64,000 nt of DNA from Sextonia rubra (Eukaryota > Streptophyta > Magnoliopsida > Laurales > Lauraceae), in the NCBI GenBank assembly GCA_037013555.1, contig JASUAD010000009.1, positions 64,007,114-64,071,113 of the forward strand, given 5' to 3'. Below are positions 23,385 to 36,069 of the stretch, in pieces (the first letter of the stretch is position 1; the number at the start of each line of letters is the position of its first letter). The translations under genes and the position numbers were made by a program. A model generated the notes under the pieces. It saw only the letters and a program-made list of their open reading frames with translations, was not told where the DNA came from and did not search any database.

Positions 23385-23660
23385 GTGGTGGGTTATTCCG
23401 ATGCTAATACGGCGTTGAACCAATTGATTGAAAGTTTCACATTAAGTCATCTATTTCCATGCAATCTAAAAATTGAGCTACAATCCACTTTTTTGCATTC
23501 AATGCACTACTGCTTCATAAGAGGACGAAACATGGAGAAGTTGATTGACACTCTATTCCACAAAAAGGTTACAGATGTGTCCTTTTGTGATGAGGATCAA
23601 TTGGCAAAGATCTTCTACAAAGCTCTATAAAAAAAATTCGATGACACCAATTATTGGCAC
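23385..23660 (+). pseudogene. Possible Ty1/Copia RNase H C-terminal remnant
   Basis: The frame ends with CFIRG, EKLIDTLF, VSFCDEDQLAKIFYKAL. This layout is like the end of Copia polyproteins, where a HFIR-type motif, a Val-rich strand and a QLADIFTK-type motif occur in this order. The upstream half is not recognisable and no LTR is found next to it. A weak call based on a short motif. Confidence 0.35.
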
Positions 23661-24552
23661 CCCAAATGAACCTCAAATCCCCATAACCCTAAATCCCTGA
23701 ACCGTAAACCTCAAAGCCACATCTTTTTATTATTTTTATACATAAATGAATTTATTTGCAATAATATCTATATTTCAATTTTATTATATAATTGTAAGAG
23801 CTTCTAGACTATTGCGTTTAACAAGAATATTGCAACAAATAATAGTGTGCATTTGATTCACTTTCTTAGCGGTGAATAACAGCAGTAGTAGCACCAGAGA
23901 AATTGCATACTTTACTGACAAATAAAACCATAGTATTATACTTAGCTGCAGGATAAAGTGCTAATATGCAAGGATAAAGTGCTAATATGCAAGGTGCTGA
24001 GAAAATGTGTCAAAAGTGCCATACCATAATTAAGCATAATGTGGGTGTGTGTGAAACAGATGTATACTGTAAAGGTCTCACTGCAGTTTATAGATATCAC
24101 CAAGAAGCACTAAATAATTGATGAAAACATGCAATCAATTAAACCACAATAAAATCACGAAAAGAAGTCATCAAACACCCATATCTTTTAGCATTAATTT
24201 TGGGAGAAATGAAATACATAAAAGAGCACTCTTACCTCAAATGAAGACATCAAATGAATTACTATAGCCTGGGTCATCATAACATGGCATGGTGTAAATG
24301 GTCTACCAACTAACAGAGATCAAGTTAGTATATAAAACTCTGTGTCATACCCAAGATGAGAAATACAAAGTCAGCTACCAGTTTTAATGACTATTGCGCT
24401 AGAAAACTTTAAAATAGCATATTCAAACAAAAAGAAAAAAAAAGAGAGTGCTTAAAAACAATTAGAAAGGAATTTAGCTAAAAGAACTCATTCAATTACC
24501 AGCTCTTGTGAACCGATAAAAGGGACCCCTAGCCCCCAACCCAAAAACCAAC

Positions 24553-24553
<1 letters not shown>
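23661..24553. other. Unassigned AT-rich intergenic DNA
   Basis: No convincing coding segment. A short tandem copy GGATAAAGTGCTAATATGCAA occurs twice at about 23951-23991. Confidence 0.4.

Positions 24554-24609
<56 letters not shown>
24554..24609. repeat. (AC)n microsatellite
   Basis: Uninterrupted AC dinucleotides for about 55 bases, continuing as looser CA-rich DNA to the edge of the solo LTR at 24700. Confidence 0.95.
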
Positions 24610-24610
<1 letters not shown>

Positions 24611-24699
24611 ACACGAGCGCGCATACTAACACACCCATGGCAACTCATCCCACATGCACGCACACACACAAACAAACACTTACCCACACATGCACGTCT

Positions 24700-27447
24700 T
24701 GTCACGCCCCAAACCCGAGAATTGGGGATTTATTGTGGATTTCGAGGCGTAACACACGTACCCGTGATAATTCGTGCCATGACAAGACATGTACGAACTG
24801 TCACAAGGGTGATCCCACAAGTACGTGTGAAGAAGATTCGTAAACACGTATTAACAATATAATGTGATTAAGCGGAAACCTGGAGAATTCACCTGTACAT
24901 ATCATAAGCATCAATAAAATATTAACTTTAGATCATTAATGAAACAAAGTCTGTTAATTATCTCAACTACATCATAAAGTAAGAAATCCATAATGATAAT
25001 GCAAAATATCAAGATGAACCCTAAGCCAGCCCATGGCTAAGCTAAGTTAACCCAAAATAACCCTGTTTCACGCTGCTGAGGAGGATCAATTAAAGACATC
25101 TTCCTCGTTCCACTCGTTCACATCCCGAGATAATGCTGGGGTTCCCTCCGAGAGCATGCAGAATACTGGACTGGCAACAGGTTCCGTACCTGTAACACCA
25201 TGGTAACTTGGTTAACACGACGGTTTAGCAAAGATAATGATACATGAGCTTAGCATGATATAACAATGGAATTAAAATGACATAGTGATTAAAAGAGAGC
25301 AATATTGTAATCTAGGCACTTATGCATATAAGTAAGCATGAATAAGGAATCATGGATAAAGAGTACATAATACCAACTGCCAACCACACCGCTATCTCCT
25401 CTCTAATAAAAGAGTAAACTGATCTGTGAGAAATCACTAGCGATCGGGCCAGGACCGACTAGCTACCCTAAGAGCGTCGACTCACTCTTCTGATAACTAC
25501 TGCAGTAGACAACTGATAAAATGCTCTCATGTGGTCCCATCGAACCTCCTATGTGGTGTAAGCTAAGTGGAGCTGACTCTAAGCATGTTGGAATCAATCT
25601 GATATCCATACTCATCGTAAACTGATCTATTATACTCACCCGGACATGTATTTCAATCTTGTTAAAGATACCAATCAGAGAATCACAATGAATAAAATAT
25701 TAATCATCATTAATGCATACTGATATGAACTCTCATGTGGAGGTCAAGGTTATGATCAATATGAATGCAATTAGATTGTAAGGTTATCAAGGAGAGTTAC
25801 TAGCCAACCCTATACTAGATAATCCGGGTTTCCAAGGTCATTCAATACGGTGTATTCATAAGACGTTCAGTGTCATTGTATTACCATTCTCGGTGTTACC
25901 TCATGTACATGAAGGACACTTCATCTTATGCCAACACCCATAACGTAACATTGAAAACTAACCGGAGAATCAGGAGGGAAGGAGTGACAGCTCAACACTC
26001 TTCCTTCTCCATATTTCATTAGCGTTAGGCTAGTTGGTGTAGCAAAGGATCCAATTCTATGGTCATAAATGGTCTTGGGATAAACCTACAACCTATGGTA
26101 AGGGTGGGTGGATACCTCGGTCTCTTTCTAAGGTGTAAGGGAGTAACCCATCATTAGGTTATTCCATAGACTATAGAAAGTCCATAGTCAAACATGAAAT
26201 TCATTTTTGGAACACATTTCTATAAGCCACAGGTTAGGCTTACCCGACCGATTGGATACTAGTCCGACAGATCGGACCAAATCCAGAAATAGAATTCGAC
26301 CGGTCGGGCAAAGTGACCGACCGGTCAGGCAGAGTGACTGACCGGTCGGACTACCTGCAAGGCAATTCGACCGATTTGGCTTCAGGACCGACCGGTCGGC
26401 CCTAAAGCACTCTGCTACAAGTAGGTTCCTTTTCCAACTAATTTTCCCTTTCAACCCCCTACTCCACCTGCAATCAAGACAACATAAAAGCTCCCATTCC
26501 ACATTCTTAGGTTCCTTAAATGACCCTTATCATTTATTCATCCCAAAATCATCAAAGATCATGAATCCATTCCATGCATTATCCATTGAGCTGTAAAAGG
26601 GGTAATTCATAAGAATAACTCAAGAATCAAAGAATAAAGTCATACATGTAAAGAAAATGTATCCTTATACTTGCCTTAAGCTTGGTGCTTCACTCAAATC
26701 CATTTGCCCCTTGGTTAGATGGTGGAGGAGGCTTTACTAATGAAGAATCTAACACATGCATGAAGGAAAACGAGAATGAGATGCATGCATGCCAATAAAT
26801 GGAATCTCTTGACCCTTATTGAACTCCATAACTCAAATGGAAATGGGATTTTCCTTACCTCAAGTCTTCAATAGTAGTGGGGAAGAAGATGAGGCTTAGG
26901 TTTCAAAGGAGTAAGCAAAAGACCAAGAAGGAAGAAAAAGAAATCCAAACTTCTTGCATGCAAGTCTTCAATCACCAAGAATGGGGCTAGATGAGGAAGA
27001 AGATGATGGAAGAAGAGAGAGGAAGAAGAGGAACCAGCAGCAACCGAAATGGAGAAGAAGGAGATCGTTGGTGGGTTATTGTTTTTAAATAAATGGGTTT
27101 ATGGAATTTACAGATAGGCCCTCCTGTTTTATGTATATTTCCGGTTTAAATCAATTGGGCTTAAATAGGCTGAAATGAATCCGAATAAAATTGAGCCAAC
27201 ATGAAAGATGTCCCTCAAGATGAAACTCACCCAATGCAACCAATATGATGCATTAATAATGTAAAACCATGAAAATGCTAAAATACCAAAGGTCCTGGAC
27301 TACCTAATAAGGTTTGAACCCAACCCAACTATCTATCCATGACCGAACCCAAAGGGAATTGAGATCAATTAGCCTAATAATATACTAATTAAAGTAAAAC
27401 CTACTTAATTACTATAAATCATAATTATCTAGGGTTCAGACCATACA
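24700..27447 (-). mobile_element. Solo LTR of a Tekay/Del-like Ty3/gypsy element
   Basis: On the minus strand the interval starts TGTATGGTCTGAACCC and ends GGGGCGTGACA. The last eleven bases are identical to those of the 2.8-kb LTRs at 38435-41235 and 45719-48520, and length (2748 bp) and internal layout are also similar: a TGT...AACCC start, an AATTAA-rich 5' part and a cluster of short palindromes. No gag or pol sequence adjoins either end, so this is best read as a solo LTR. CA-rich DNA on both sides shows that it inserted into a simple-repeat tract. A perfect 5-bp target duplication is not visible (CGTCT versus CTTAC), perhaps because the flank has since changed. Confidence 0.75.
26240..26402. 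repeat. Cluster of CCGACCGGTCGG-type palindromes in the solo LTR
   Basis: Six to eight copies or near-copies of the self-complementary core GACCGGTC or its relative GACCGATTGG occur within about 160 bases. The full 12-base palindrome CCGACCGGTCGG is present at about 26310 and 26388. A different palindrome occupies the analogous place in the LTRs of the nested element. Confidence 0.85.
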
Positions 27448-28240
27448 CTTACACACACAAACACCCCTGCATGCACATAGCGACACGCGTGCACATACCC
27501 GCACAAAAACACACCCACGCCTACACACCCAGACCCATAGAGATACACCCACCCCCACACAAAAACACACACCAACACACACACATACACACCCGCACCC
27601 ACATGTACGCACACACCCATACACAAACATTGCCAACACACACACCCTAACACATGCACACATAAGCACGTACACCCACATGCTGTAGATTCACACAAGC
27701 AGACATCCACATAAAGACAGGCACACACTTACCCACCCAAACACCAACACTCACACACCCACCCACCCACCCACACAGAGACACCTACCAAACACCCACA
27801 TGCACACACACACACAGAGACAAACACAACCACACGCAAAAAGACACACACCCACGCACACGCGCACACATAAAAAGACACACACCCACACCCCCCCCCC
27901 TCCCCCCACAAACACACCTACGCGCATGCACACACCCCGACACGCGCACGCACACCAACCCACACACGCTCAAGCACACTCAACCACCCACAAACAAACA
28001 CACGCACACAGCCACACCCACACTCATACACACACAGAGACAGTCAGCCACACCCACCTACAAAAACACACCCACACAAGCTCGCACGCGTACGCACATG
28101 CATGCACACCCACACATGCCCACACACGCACACACACCCCCATCCACACACACAGAGACACCTGCTAAACACCCACACGCGCACGCACACAAAGACACAC
28201 ACAGACAGACCAAGGCACACAAACTCATCTACAGACGACC
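27448..28240. repeat. Long imperfect CA-rich tract
   Basis: Roughly 790 bases of CACACA, CACCCA, CACGCA and CACAGA words with a short C run at 27891-27907. It is the continuation of the CA-rich DNA at 24554-24699, split by the solo LTR. Long open frames on both strands (Cys/Val-rich on minus, His/Thr-rich on plus) are products of the repeat. Confidence 0.9.
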
Positions 28241-31200
28241 ATCTTCATCTTCATCACTAGAGAGCTTCCACACTCTCATTTTAATCACATGAGATTTTTT
28301 TCACTTGGGGAGTCAGAGATCTGAGACTGAGGGAATCATTGATTTAAAACAACAAAGCAGAAGCTTAGAGACAGACTTTTAAGAGGAGTGCAATTGCAAA
28401 GAAAAAAATAATTACATGCAAGCCATTCAAGCTAAGCTTTAAAAGCATTGCAGTCTAGTTAGCCCAAGTTTAGAAAAGTGGCTCAGCTGAACCCAAGCCC
28501 AACTGACAACTACAGGACAGCTCACAGGAGTATGTACTAGCTAGTAGCCACTAGGTAGTAGTGGGCCTGGGAGCATACCTATTTAAAAAAGAAAAAAAGA
28601 AAACAGTGTTAGCTTTCTTGTGGCTGTTGGATAAAAAGCCAGTCTTACACTGTGGTAAAATCTAACTTCATAGCAATTCCTTACAAAAATGTCAAAAATT
28701 GATAGTAAAAAAAGCCAATGGTTGTGATTTTTTGCAACAAAACCATAGTAATGTCTCTTCACCCAACCACAGCATGAGATGGGGGAAATGGGGAAGAACA
28801 AAGAACTAAGGATAGTTGTTGAACAGAACTGAGTGCATAAAAACAACAATCTCAGGCACTACCTCACTACCAATACACTTTCAACAAAGAAAACATGAAC
28901 AAATACCATTCAACAGAATGCCAATTGATCAAAATGACTCTCACTATTATAATAACAATAACAAAATTCTTCAGACTGAGGACTAATACAAAAGGTCACC
29001 TTGCATTTTTCAATCACCATCAATGATGACCTCCACATCACATCCTTAAAAATTCTACTATTTAGTCAAAGACAAATTCTCACAAAAATGCATAGGGAAC
29101 TAAGCACCAAACTATGCTCAATTTACATTTGAAAGATTAGGATCAATGTGTAAAGAAATCAAATGTGTATCATTTTATTTACTTATATGCTTACTTTCAA
29201 GTAGTGATAGGTTTTTTAAAAGTACCTTTTTAACTTTTCAAGGTTAGTAGGTCAAATCCCAACTTTGTGCTTACAAAAACAGGCACCATCTAACCATGCA
29301 CCCTGTTGTTAGTTTATCATTGTTGGCTTAATAAGAGTGCCACTCCAATCACAGTAACTAAAACATTAGTTAGCCTCAACACAAGAAGGGTCAACTGAGG
29401 TATTTAACACTGTTGTGAAGTGAGATGAGATGGTTTACTTGCCCCAGACATGAGAAGAAAGAAATAGAACATGGAGCGCAAACTTCATGTGCATTCATTT
29501 ACATAATATACTGGCAAAGGTATAAATAGAATAAATTCACAGATTGGTTGTTTTAAGTCCTTTAATTGTTGACCCTAGTTATAACATTCTTGATGATGAT
29601 AATGATAATAATTTATTAAAATTAATATTTCTCTTTTCATTTTTCTTAATATGTTTAATTAGAAATACAAGGTACACCTCCTCCTTGATATGAACCGTGA
29701 TTGAAACACATGATTCATCTAGAATGTACACCACAAATACGCAACATAAGGTGCATTGTCCACCTGCAAGGAATTGTGCCAGATTCTAGATTCATGTTTC
29801 TATTATAGATTTAAATATTACTCCATAGTTAATACAATGTTGCTATGCCTTTTAAAATCATACTAAAAAATTTAAAATATTTAATAATTGGTAATGTAAA
29901 ATAAGATTGTTAGATCAAATTTTATTGGTGGTAATTTGAAAGTTTTTTTGAAGTGAACATTTGCATGAATTATTTAAATACTGTGCTACATCTATGAATC
30001 ATATGCTTCATGATTTGGCAAGCCGAACAGCCAGATACCCCGGCTAGTATCAAAGTCCGATATGCCTACCCCCATGTATGCAACTTAGACTAAATTCACA
30101 ACCTTAATTTATCTCACAACCTCATCCCTACCTATGATGTTCAGATATTCCAGACACAAATTATTTGCATCTAAAGACAAAACATAAAGGAAGTCTTTAT
30201 AGGATGAAGCTCTAGGAGGCCTTTTGGAAAATGTGTATCCACTTCCTGCACTACTAAGAATATACTTTGTCTTGGTTCTACTGGTCGAAGATCAAAAGAA
30301 AATGATATTCTGATACTGCTAATGTACAAACCAGAGGTGATTGAACAAGAACCCACAACATATCAAATATATGAATTTCATGTTCAACTCCAAGTGAACT
30401 TAAATGGACTAAACATAGTTACTTGAACTCAATTATCCCCACACACAGAAACACACCCACACACACCCACACACGCACACCTAACCTAAGGCATCAAGCA
30501 TAGCAGTTTCCTTTTCAAGCTTTGAAAAATTTTAACCAATATCTGGTAAAGCCTGAATGGAGTCAGTAAAGTAAGACCAATAGTCAACACCGAGATGGAC
30601 CATTAAATTAATAAATATCTAACAAGCATACAGGAACAATTGGCCAAAAGGAAACCTTCTCATATTGGAGCTAGGGAAAGGAATTATTGATGACATGCAC
30701 AACAGTAAATTGGCCCTCAGCATGGTGCATTAAATTCAAAATATCAATGTGAAAGTACTGGCCAAAGGAGCAGGTTTACCCATGACCATGTCCTTGAGAG
30801 TATCCATTTTGATCAGAAATTTGAGCAAAAGACCAATTAATCTTGGCATGCAATAACAAATGGACATTTATAAAAGCATACAGCTTAATCAACTTTGATT
30901 TTCTATAAATCATATTCCGGGAAAATTACTACAGAATTCAAGATCATATTCCAACATATGAAGGTTGACATTCTGGTTGCATAAAAGTCTTGAAAAAACT
31001 TAATAGTAGCACTTCTTTCGAAGAAGAATGGAAGGAAATATTAAACCTATTCTAAATTTAAGTGAGGTTTGTTTAACATAAAACAATTATGGTATTCTTA
31101 GAGTATAAAAAAAAATTGAATCTCACAAAAGTCGGTCAGTAAATGACAATGGCATGCAAAGAATTACATAGCCTATAAAAATGGGTTGTCAGGAGTAAGT

Positions 31201-32563
31201 ATAGCTCTTCAGGAAATAAGGGTTGTGCACCTAACTCAAGTGAAGTCTCAGGAGTTTATTAGGTAATAACAAGACACAGGATAAGTTTTCCAACATTATT
31301 CAATTAATTTCAGTTTGGGTTAGAGCATCAATGTTTTTGCTGAACCTCTATGTTGAGATACGGTTAGGCAATGAGATTTTACATCTTCAAGATTCTAGCA
31401 TCAAAAGATGACAAGATGGAGAATGTTTTATTCATGATAAATAACCTTTTCTCAAGGCCACTTAATAAGATGTGTTGCCAAAAGTGGGAAAGAAAGAAGA
31501 TTTTGGAGAGCCAGACTCATTATGTAATATTCTTTTAACTAATGTTTTAACAAATTTTGGGATTAGAAGGGAATCCAGAACCACAACCAATTAGAGAAGG
31601 ATGCCAAGCATCCTTTCATCAACTTAACATTCCCGGTTTAGAATTTCTTTCTGAGGATTGTGATCAGATTTGACAATGCTGAGTTATCTCAGCACTTTGT
31701 AAAGGATCATCTTATAGGTGTTTGTAGAAATAAGGATAAATTTTATCAGAGTTAACATTTACCAGCAAAAAGGCCCCTGCACTACATAATTTAATCCTTA
31801 TGCTATGCATCATTGGTCTAGCATAAAGACTGTACGCTATTTATTACTTTTAAACTACGATCATTAGTCCAAGACTCTAGATTGGGATTGATCATGGACA
31901 TTTTTTTAAGTCTTTCCTCACTCAATAACAGATGTCCTCTCTCAATAAGCAATTTAATTGCAGATTTTACCACTGAAATCAACCATGCATGAGACTTCTT
32001 CTCATCATTCCAGATTTGCATGATCAAAACATCCATGTATGATCTATGTTAGTCATTGTCCAGAAAAAGTATACATAAGAAGTCATGCAATGGATATATA
32101 TATGTGTGTGTATGACATTCTAGCCAAAGCCAACATAAGGATAGACCACTTGGCAAATATTTGAATAGAAATCTTTGAACAAGGAGAGACCGCATGGTAC
32201 ACATTTATAATTTTGTTTTACAGAAGTTACATTTATTATAAATATAATTAAAAGTAGATCCCTGCAATGTTCTCATTCAAAAATCAACAGATTTTGAAAG
32301 AGTGATGGAATATATAAAAATGGTCCACTAGATCAACAAATCTTAGGCAATAGGCTAGTAAATTATTTATCAAAGTAAGTTCGTGAGCAACAGATGAATT
32401 AACGCTTCCCTAGTTTCATAGGGGAATGGTTTCAGGCAGATCCTAAAACCTAGAAAAAAAGAGGCATGGACTCGGCCTCTCTCCCCAGTCATGAACCCAC
32501 ATTGAATTCTCCACTGAAATATGAAAATCTGCAGCCAAATGGCCAAGATCACGCACCCCCCCA
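28241..32563. other. Unassigned AT-rich intergenic DNA
   Basis: Over 4 kb with no recognisable gene. A minus-strand frame at 31818-32036 (starting MDVLIMQIWN, with IERGHLLLSEERL) reads like protein but matches nothing I know. A short CA-rich run lies at about 30440-30480. Possible old intron or transposon-derived DNA. Confidence 0.4.
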
Positions 32564-32757
32564 CCCCCCCCCCCCCCCCCCCCCCCCACCCCTCCCACCC
32601 CCCCTCTTCCTCTTGCCCTGCCAATAGAATTTGAAGCACTATAGCATTCACTAACCATGTTAGGACTAATTCCATCCCCCCCACCCCTTCCTCTTGCCCT
32701 GCCAATAGAATTTGAAGCACTATAGCATTCACTAACCATGTTAGGACTAATTCCATC
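32564..32757. repeat. Poly-C run and an 81-bp-period tandem duplication
   Basis: A run of 24 C bases (32564-32587) is followed by two identical 70-base copies, 32607-32676 and 32688-32757, separated by a short C-rich spacer. On the minus strand the unit reads DGISPNMVSECY, SNSIGRARG in one frame, which could be part of an old exon, but I cannot assign a family. Confidence 0.85.
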
Positions 32758-33719
32758 AATTGCAGAGTTGGCATGGTAGTACTCCCAACACTGCCACTAC
32801 TAAGGATTCTTCCCTTAGGAGTCGTTCATTTGCAATCTTTTACATATGCAAATGCTTCTTATGCATAACGATTACACATGCCCACATTTCTTTGTGCTCA
32901 GTACACATAACTATTAAAATCACTTTCACACTAGTCCTAAAAAAGACACCAGTACACTTCCATCATCACTAGTGATCTCGAAGGTGATAACCCTAGACCT
33001 TCATAGAATTTAAGTGATTCGTGAAAAAATCCAAAAATATTGATCTAATTTCTGCACTATGGCCCCCAAATAATGATCTGAGCCATTCAATATTATTGCA
33101 TAGATGGTAAATATCAGGACATTTAGCTTCATGTTCGAACTTATTTGATAATGAAGGTATACCCATGAATTTTCATGGATTTTCATAAATTTGTAGAAAA
33201 CAACTAGAAAAAAATTTCCAAGTAAATCTAAAACCATTGCATGTACTAATTACTCAAATGAAGATGGTTATTTTGACAAACATGCTCATTATTTTATATG
33301 TGTAATATTTGCATATATAACATCTACATACGTAATACTCATTCTCCTATCACATGTAAAAGGCGAACGGCCCTAACGAATCAATACTCAACACCAAGTA
33401 GCATTCCTACCAACCAATATATATCCAGCAGTAACAACAAATTACCTCTCTAAAGCAAGCTACATGCACTTGGACAACTTATTGTCCTCTCTATTTCACC
33501 CAGATAAACTCTCAATACATACTCTCCTAGAATTAGAGAGGAAAAAAAGTTGTCACCCCCTTTCCTACCCCTCCCGCTAGGTAATCAAAAACTTCCAAAA
33601 CTAGGGAAGTAAAATCAAGATGGCACTCAACTATCCAACTAGTTACCCATACTACATTAATTAGGAGCATCTTTCCCACCATTGACAGCATCAAGAAACT
33701 ATTTTATTAGCCATTGTAT
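32758..33719. other. Unassigned AT-rich DNA with a small foldback
   Basis: No gene found. A minus-strand stretch just above 32758 (TPKGRILSSGSVG) reads like protein but cannot be placed. At about 33474-33556 the sequence ACAACTTATTGTCCTCTCT is followed by an inverted imperfect copy. Confidence 0.35.
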
Positions 33720-34146
33720 TAAGGATGGCATGGGGTGGGTTTGGTAATGGGTTGGGGTATACCCAAACCTGCCGAAGCTCAAATTTATCTCATCCAAAGC
33801 CGACCCACCCCGTGATGGGTCATGATATGTCATACCAGACCTGCCCCGTTTGTGTGAGCCAAGTTGAATTTAAAGCTTAAAACTTCTAAAATATATAAAA
33901 ATGCATGAGAATGTGTGTAGTAGAAATTAAACACGCCACCTTCTCTTCCCACATGGCTTATGTTAAGGCCCAAAACCCACATACACCTTTAGTAGTAGGT
34001 ATATAAATGTTATATATTTGGGGCGGAGAAGGGCAGGACAACAAAACCCAAACCTATCCCACACCAAGAAAACCACTACCAAACCCGCCCCTAATAGGAG
34101 TGGGTCGGGGCAAGTCACACTTATATCCAACCAAGTGCCATCCCTA
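33720..34146. mobile_element. hAT-type MITE
   Basis: The ends are TAAGGATGGCA and TGCCATCCCTA, an 11-bp terminal inverted repeat with one mismatch that matches the well-known plant hAT end (TAGGGATGGCA). The 8-base flanks CATTGTAT (33712-33719) and CACTGTAG (34147-34154) fit a decayed target duplication. The interior is rich in GGGTGGGTTTGG and its inverse, as in other members of this type, and codes for nothing. Confidence 0.8.
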
Positions 34147-34154
34147 CACTGTAG

Positions 34155-34656
34155 TACACGTAATGCATATGATGCATAGCAAAATCCTCTCCACCTACAA
34201 AAATGGGGGGAATATGCTTCTAACCTTATTGTATATTTTTGGAGGCTCCAACTGTATTCACCTCTAAAATCCGCCAACTAATTAGCATAGTCAAAAATGT
34301 TATTATAAAATCCGAGAGACATATTTGAGAATAGAGTGCAAAAATACCCATTAAGTCACATGTTGACATAACCTAAGATTTTAAATTATAGCATAAAGTA
34401 GATCTCTAGGAATAACATGAAAGCTGAAATATACTTTTGTCTTAATATTTGATGTCTATTCCAAGTAATGCCCACCATGTGGGTGAACAATGCTATCATC
34501 CAGCTAATATCATTGGTTCATGAGTGTGCCAATATAGCATCTAGACACATTCACTATGGACTAACCATAATACAAAAATATACCTTAAGATGATCCTAAC
34601 TGTAACAATCCCAAACACACTACAAAATCATGATCTATGTTTGAAAAATAACATGA
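34155..34656. other. Unassigned intergenic DNA
   Basis: AT-rich DNA between the MITE and the outer LTR element with no coding or repeat signal that I can support. Confidence 0.4.
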
Positions 34657-34661
34657 TTGTT

Positions 34662-35915
34662 TGATGGAGACATCAGAGCTGATCCCTCTCGTTCTTACAA
34701 AGTGTATCAAAGAAGAGGGCGCCGGACAGCGGATCATGCTTTAATTTGGATGGATGAGCACTACCCAGGTTTTAATCACGAAGAAAATATAAATCCACCA
34801 TTGGATTGTCACCCAGAGGAGATCCGACGGTTGGATTTTAGATGATCACGTTGGCGGAGTGTTGAAGTCCCCATATGCACAATCTCATTGGAAACCCCAC
34901 ATAGGAAAATGTCACATGGGTTGAAATAATGTGGAAGGGTCCCATGTTTTGATTTGTTTAGTCCCATAGTTTAATTTGTTTAAGTTGTTGGTCCCATGTT
35001 AAGTTTTTATTAGTGGAGAGGGACCCATAGTCAGTCTTACGTAACAAGAAAGAAAAGGGGGGACCATAGTTTAAAAAAAAAAAAACTGCTATGCACGAGG
35101 TTGTAACTTGCGCACGAATCCCAAGGTGCACAAGTTACACCTTGCGCACGCCCCCCTCCTCATTTCTCTTTCTTCTTTTCTTATTTGTTTTGATTTTTTT
35201 TCCTTTTTTGGATGAAGAGACATATTAAGTTGAGATCTAGATTATCTTCTTCATTATGCTATATTATGATATGATATTGAATGAAAGAGAAGCTTCTTCT
35301 TCTTCCTCCTAGAGCCTCTTGAGTCTACCTTTCTCTTGAGATCTCTTTTAACACCTCCGGATCAGAGTTTGGTCAAATCCCAATAAAGGTATCTATATCT
35401 CTTTCACTTTTCCTCTTTCCAAGAGCACTTTGGTTACTATCACTTAGATCTAGAGCCATCTTGGTATTGACATCAGATCTAAACTACTCAGATCTAAACC
35501 CTATAGATCTAGAATCCCCTGGTTACTAAACTTCAGATCTAAACCATAAACAATCCTAGATCTGAAAATTATTTCAGATCTGAACTTTTTATTAGATCTG
35601 GATCTTTTTCAGATCTGAAAATGCTAGATATGAATTTTTTTATCATAGAGCTTCCCTCTAAGCCATTGTCCTACTCAATGGATGTGCACTACTGGCCCTT
35701 AGCAATTTAGAAGTTCTATCTTCTATTAAGATCATACTATTTATATACCAAGAAAGGGCTTACTGTAGGATCTGTGAGATCACTTTAGACTGTGGATCTA
35801 TTATTACTAGAAATTCAATGTTTTAATTTATTTGGACTGCTTATAACTAAATCTTAATTGTTAATTCATATCTGATCTCTTCATATTAGGATAGATCTCA
35901 TACTGTCCTGCATCA
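34662..35915 (+). repeat. Left LTR of the outer element
   Basis: 1254 bp, starting TGATGGAGACATCAG and ending CTGTCCTGCATCA. It pairs with 50755-52033. The 25-base length difference is explained by a short duplicated TTTAATTTGTTTAAGTTG segment in the right copy. It contains a hairpin at 35103-35138 and many AGATCT words in its second half (about 35440-35630). Confidence 0.9.
35103..35138 (+). promoter_or_regulatory. 13-bp hairpin conserved in both outer LTRs
   Basis: GTAACTTGCGCAC (35103-35115) and GTGCACAAGTTAC (35126-35138) form a 13-bp stem with one mismatch and a 10-base loop. The same structure is at 51219-51254 in the right LTR. Its position before the C-rich and T-rich tract suggests a transcript-processing or promoter-proximal role, which is inference. 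Confidence 0.6.
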
Positions 35916-35918
35916 ATT

Positions 35919-35931
35919 CCGGTATTAGAGA
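35919..35931 (+). other. Primer binding site, tRNA-Met type, decayed
   Basis: CCGGTATTAGAGA lies three bases after the left LTR and resembles the initiator-Met primer site TGGTATCAGAGC used by most plant Ty3/gypsy elements, with a few substitutions. Confidence 0.65.
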
Positions 35932-36069
35932 TTTGGTTTGCTTAGGGAGTTATTTAGATTCATCATACGCATTAATCATTACTGCATTGCATTCATAGTT
36001 TTGTTCATTTTAGTCGTCCATCTTGCATGCCCACACGGAGTGGTAGAGATATCCAACCTGAACATCTCA

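Noticed and set aside
27429..28292. Cys/Val-rich minus-strand and His/Thr-rich plus-strand frames up to 122 residues
   Set aside because: Direct products of the CA-rich tract in different frames.
31818..32036. Minus-strand frame starting MDVLIMQIWN
   Set aside because: Protein-like in parts but without any motif I can name, and no flanking exons; kept only as a remark in the regional entry.
32370..32774. Minus-strand frames with repeated MVSECYSASNSIGRAR-type text
   Set aside because: Result of the 81-bp-period duplication and the poly-C run; one copy may be an old exon but no family can be named.
34657..34845. Plus-strand frame of 62 residues at the start of the outer element
   Set aside because: It lies within the left LTR and the matching right LTR does not keep it open.
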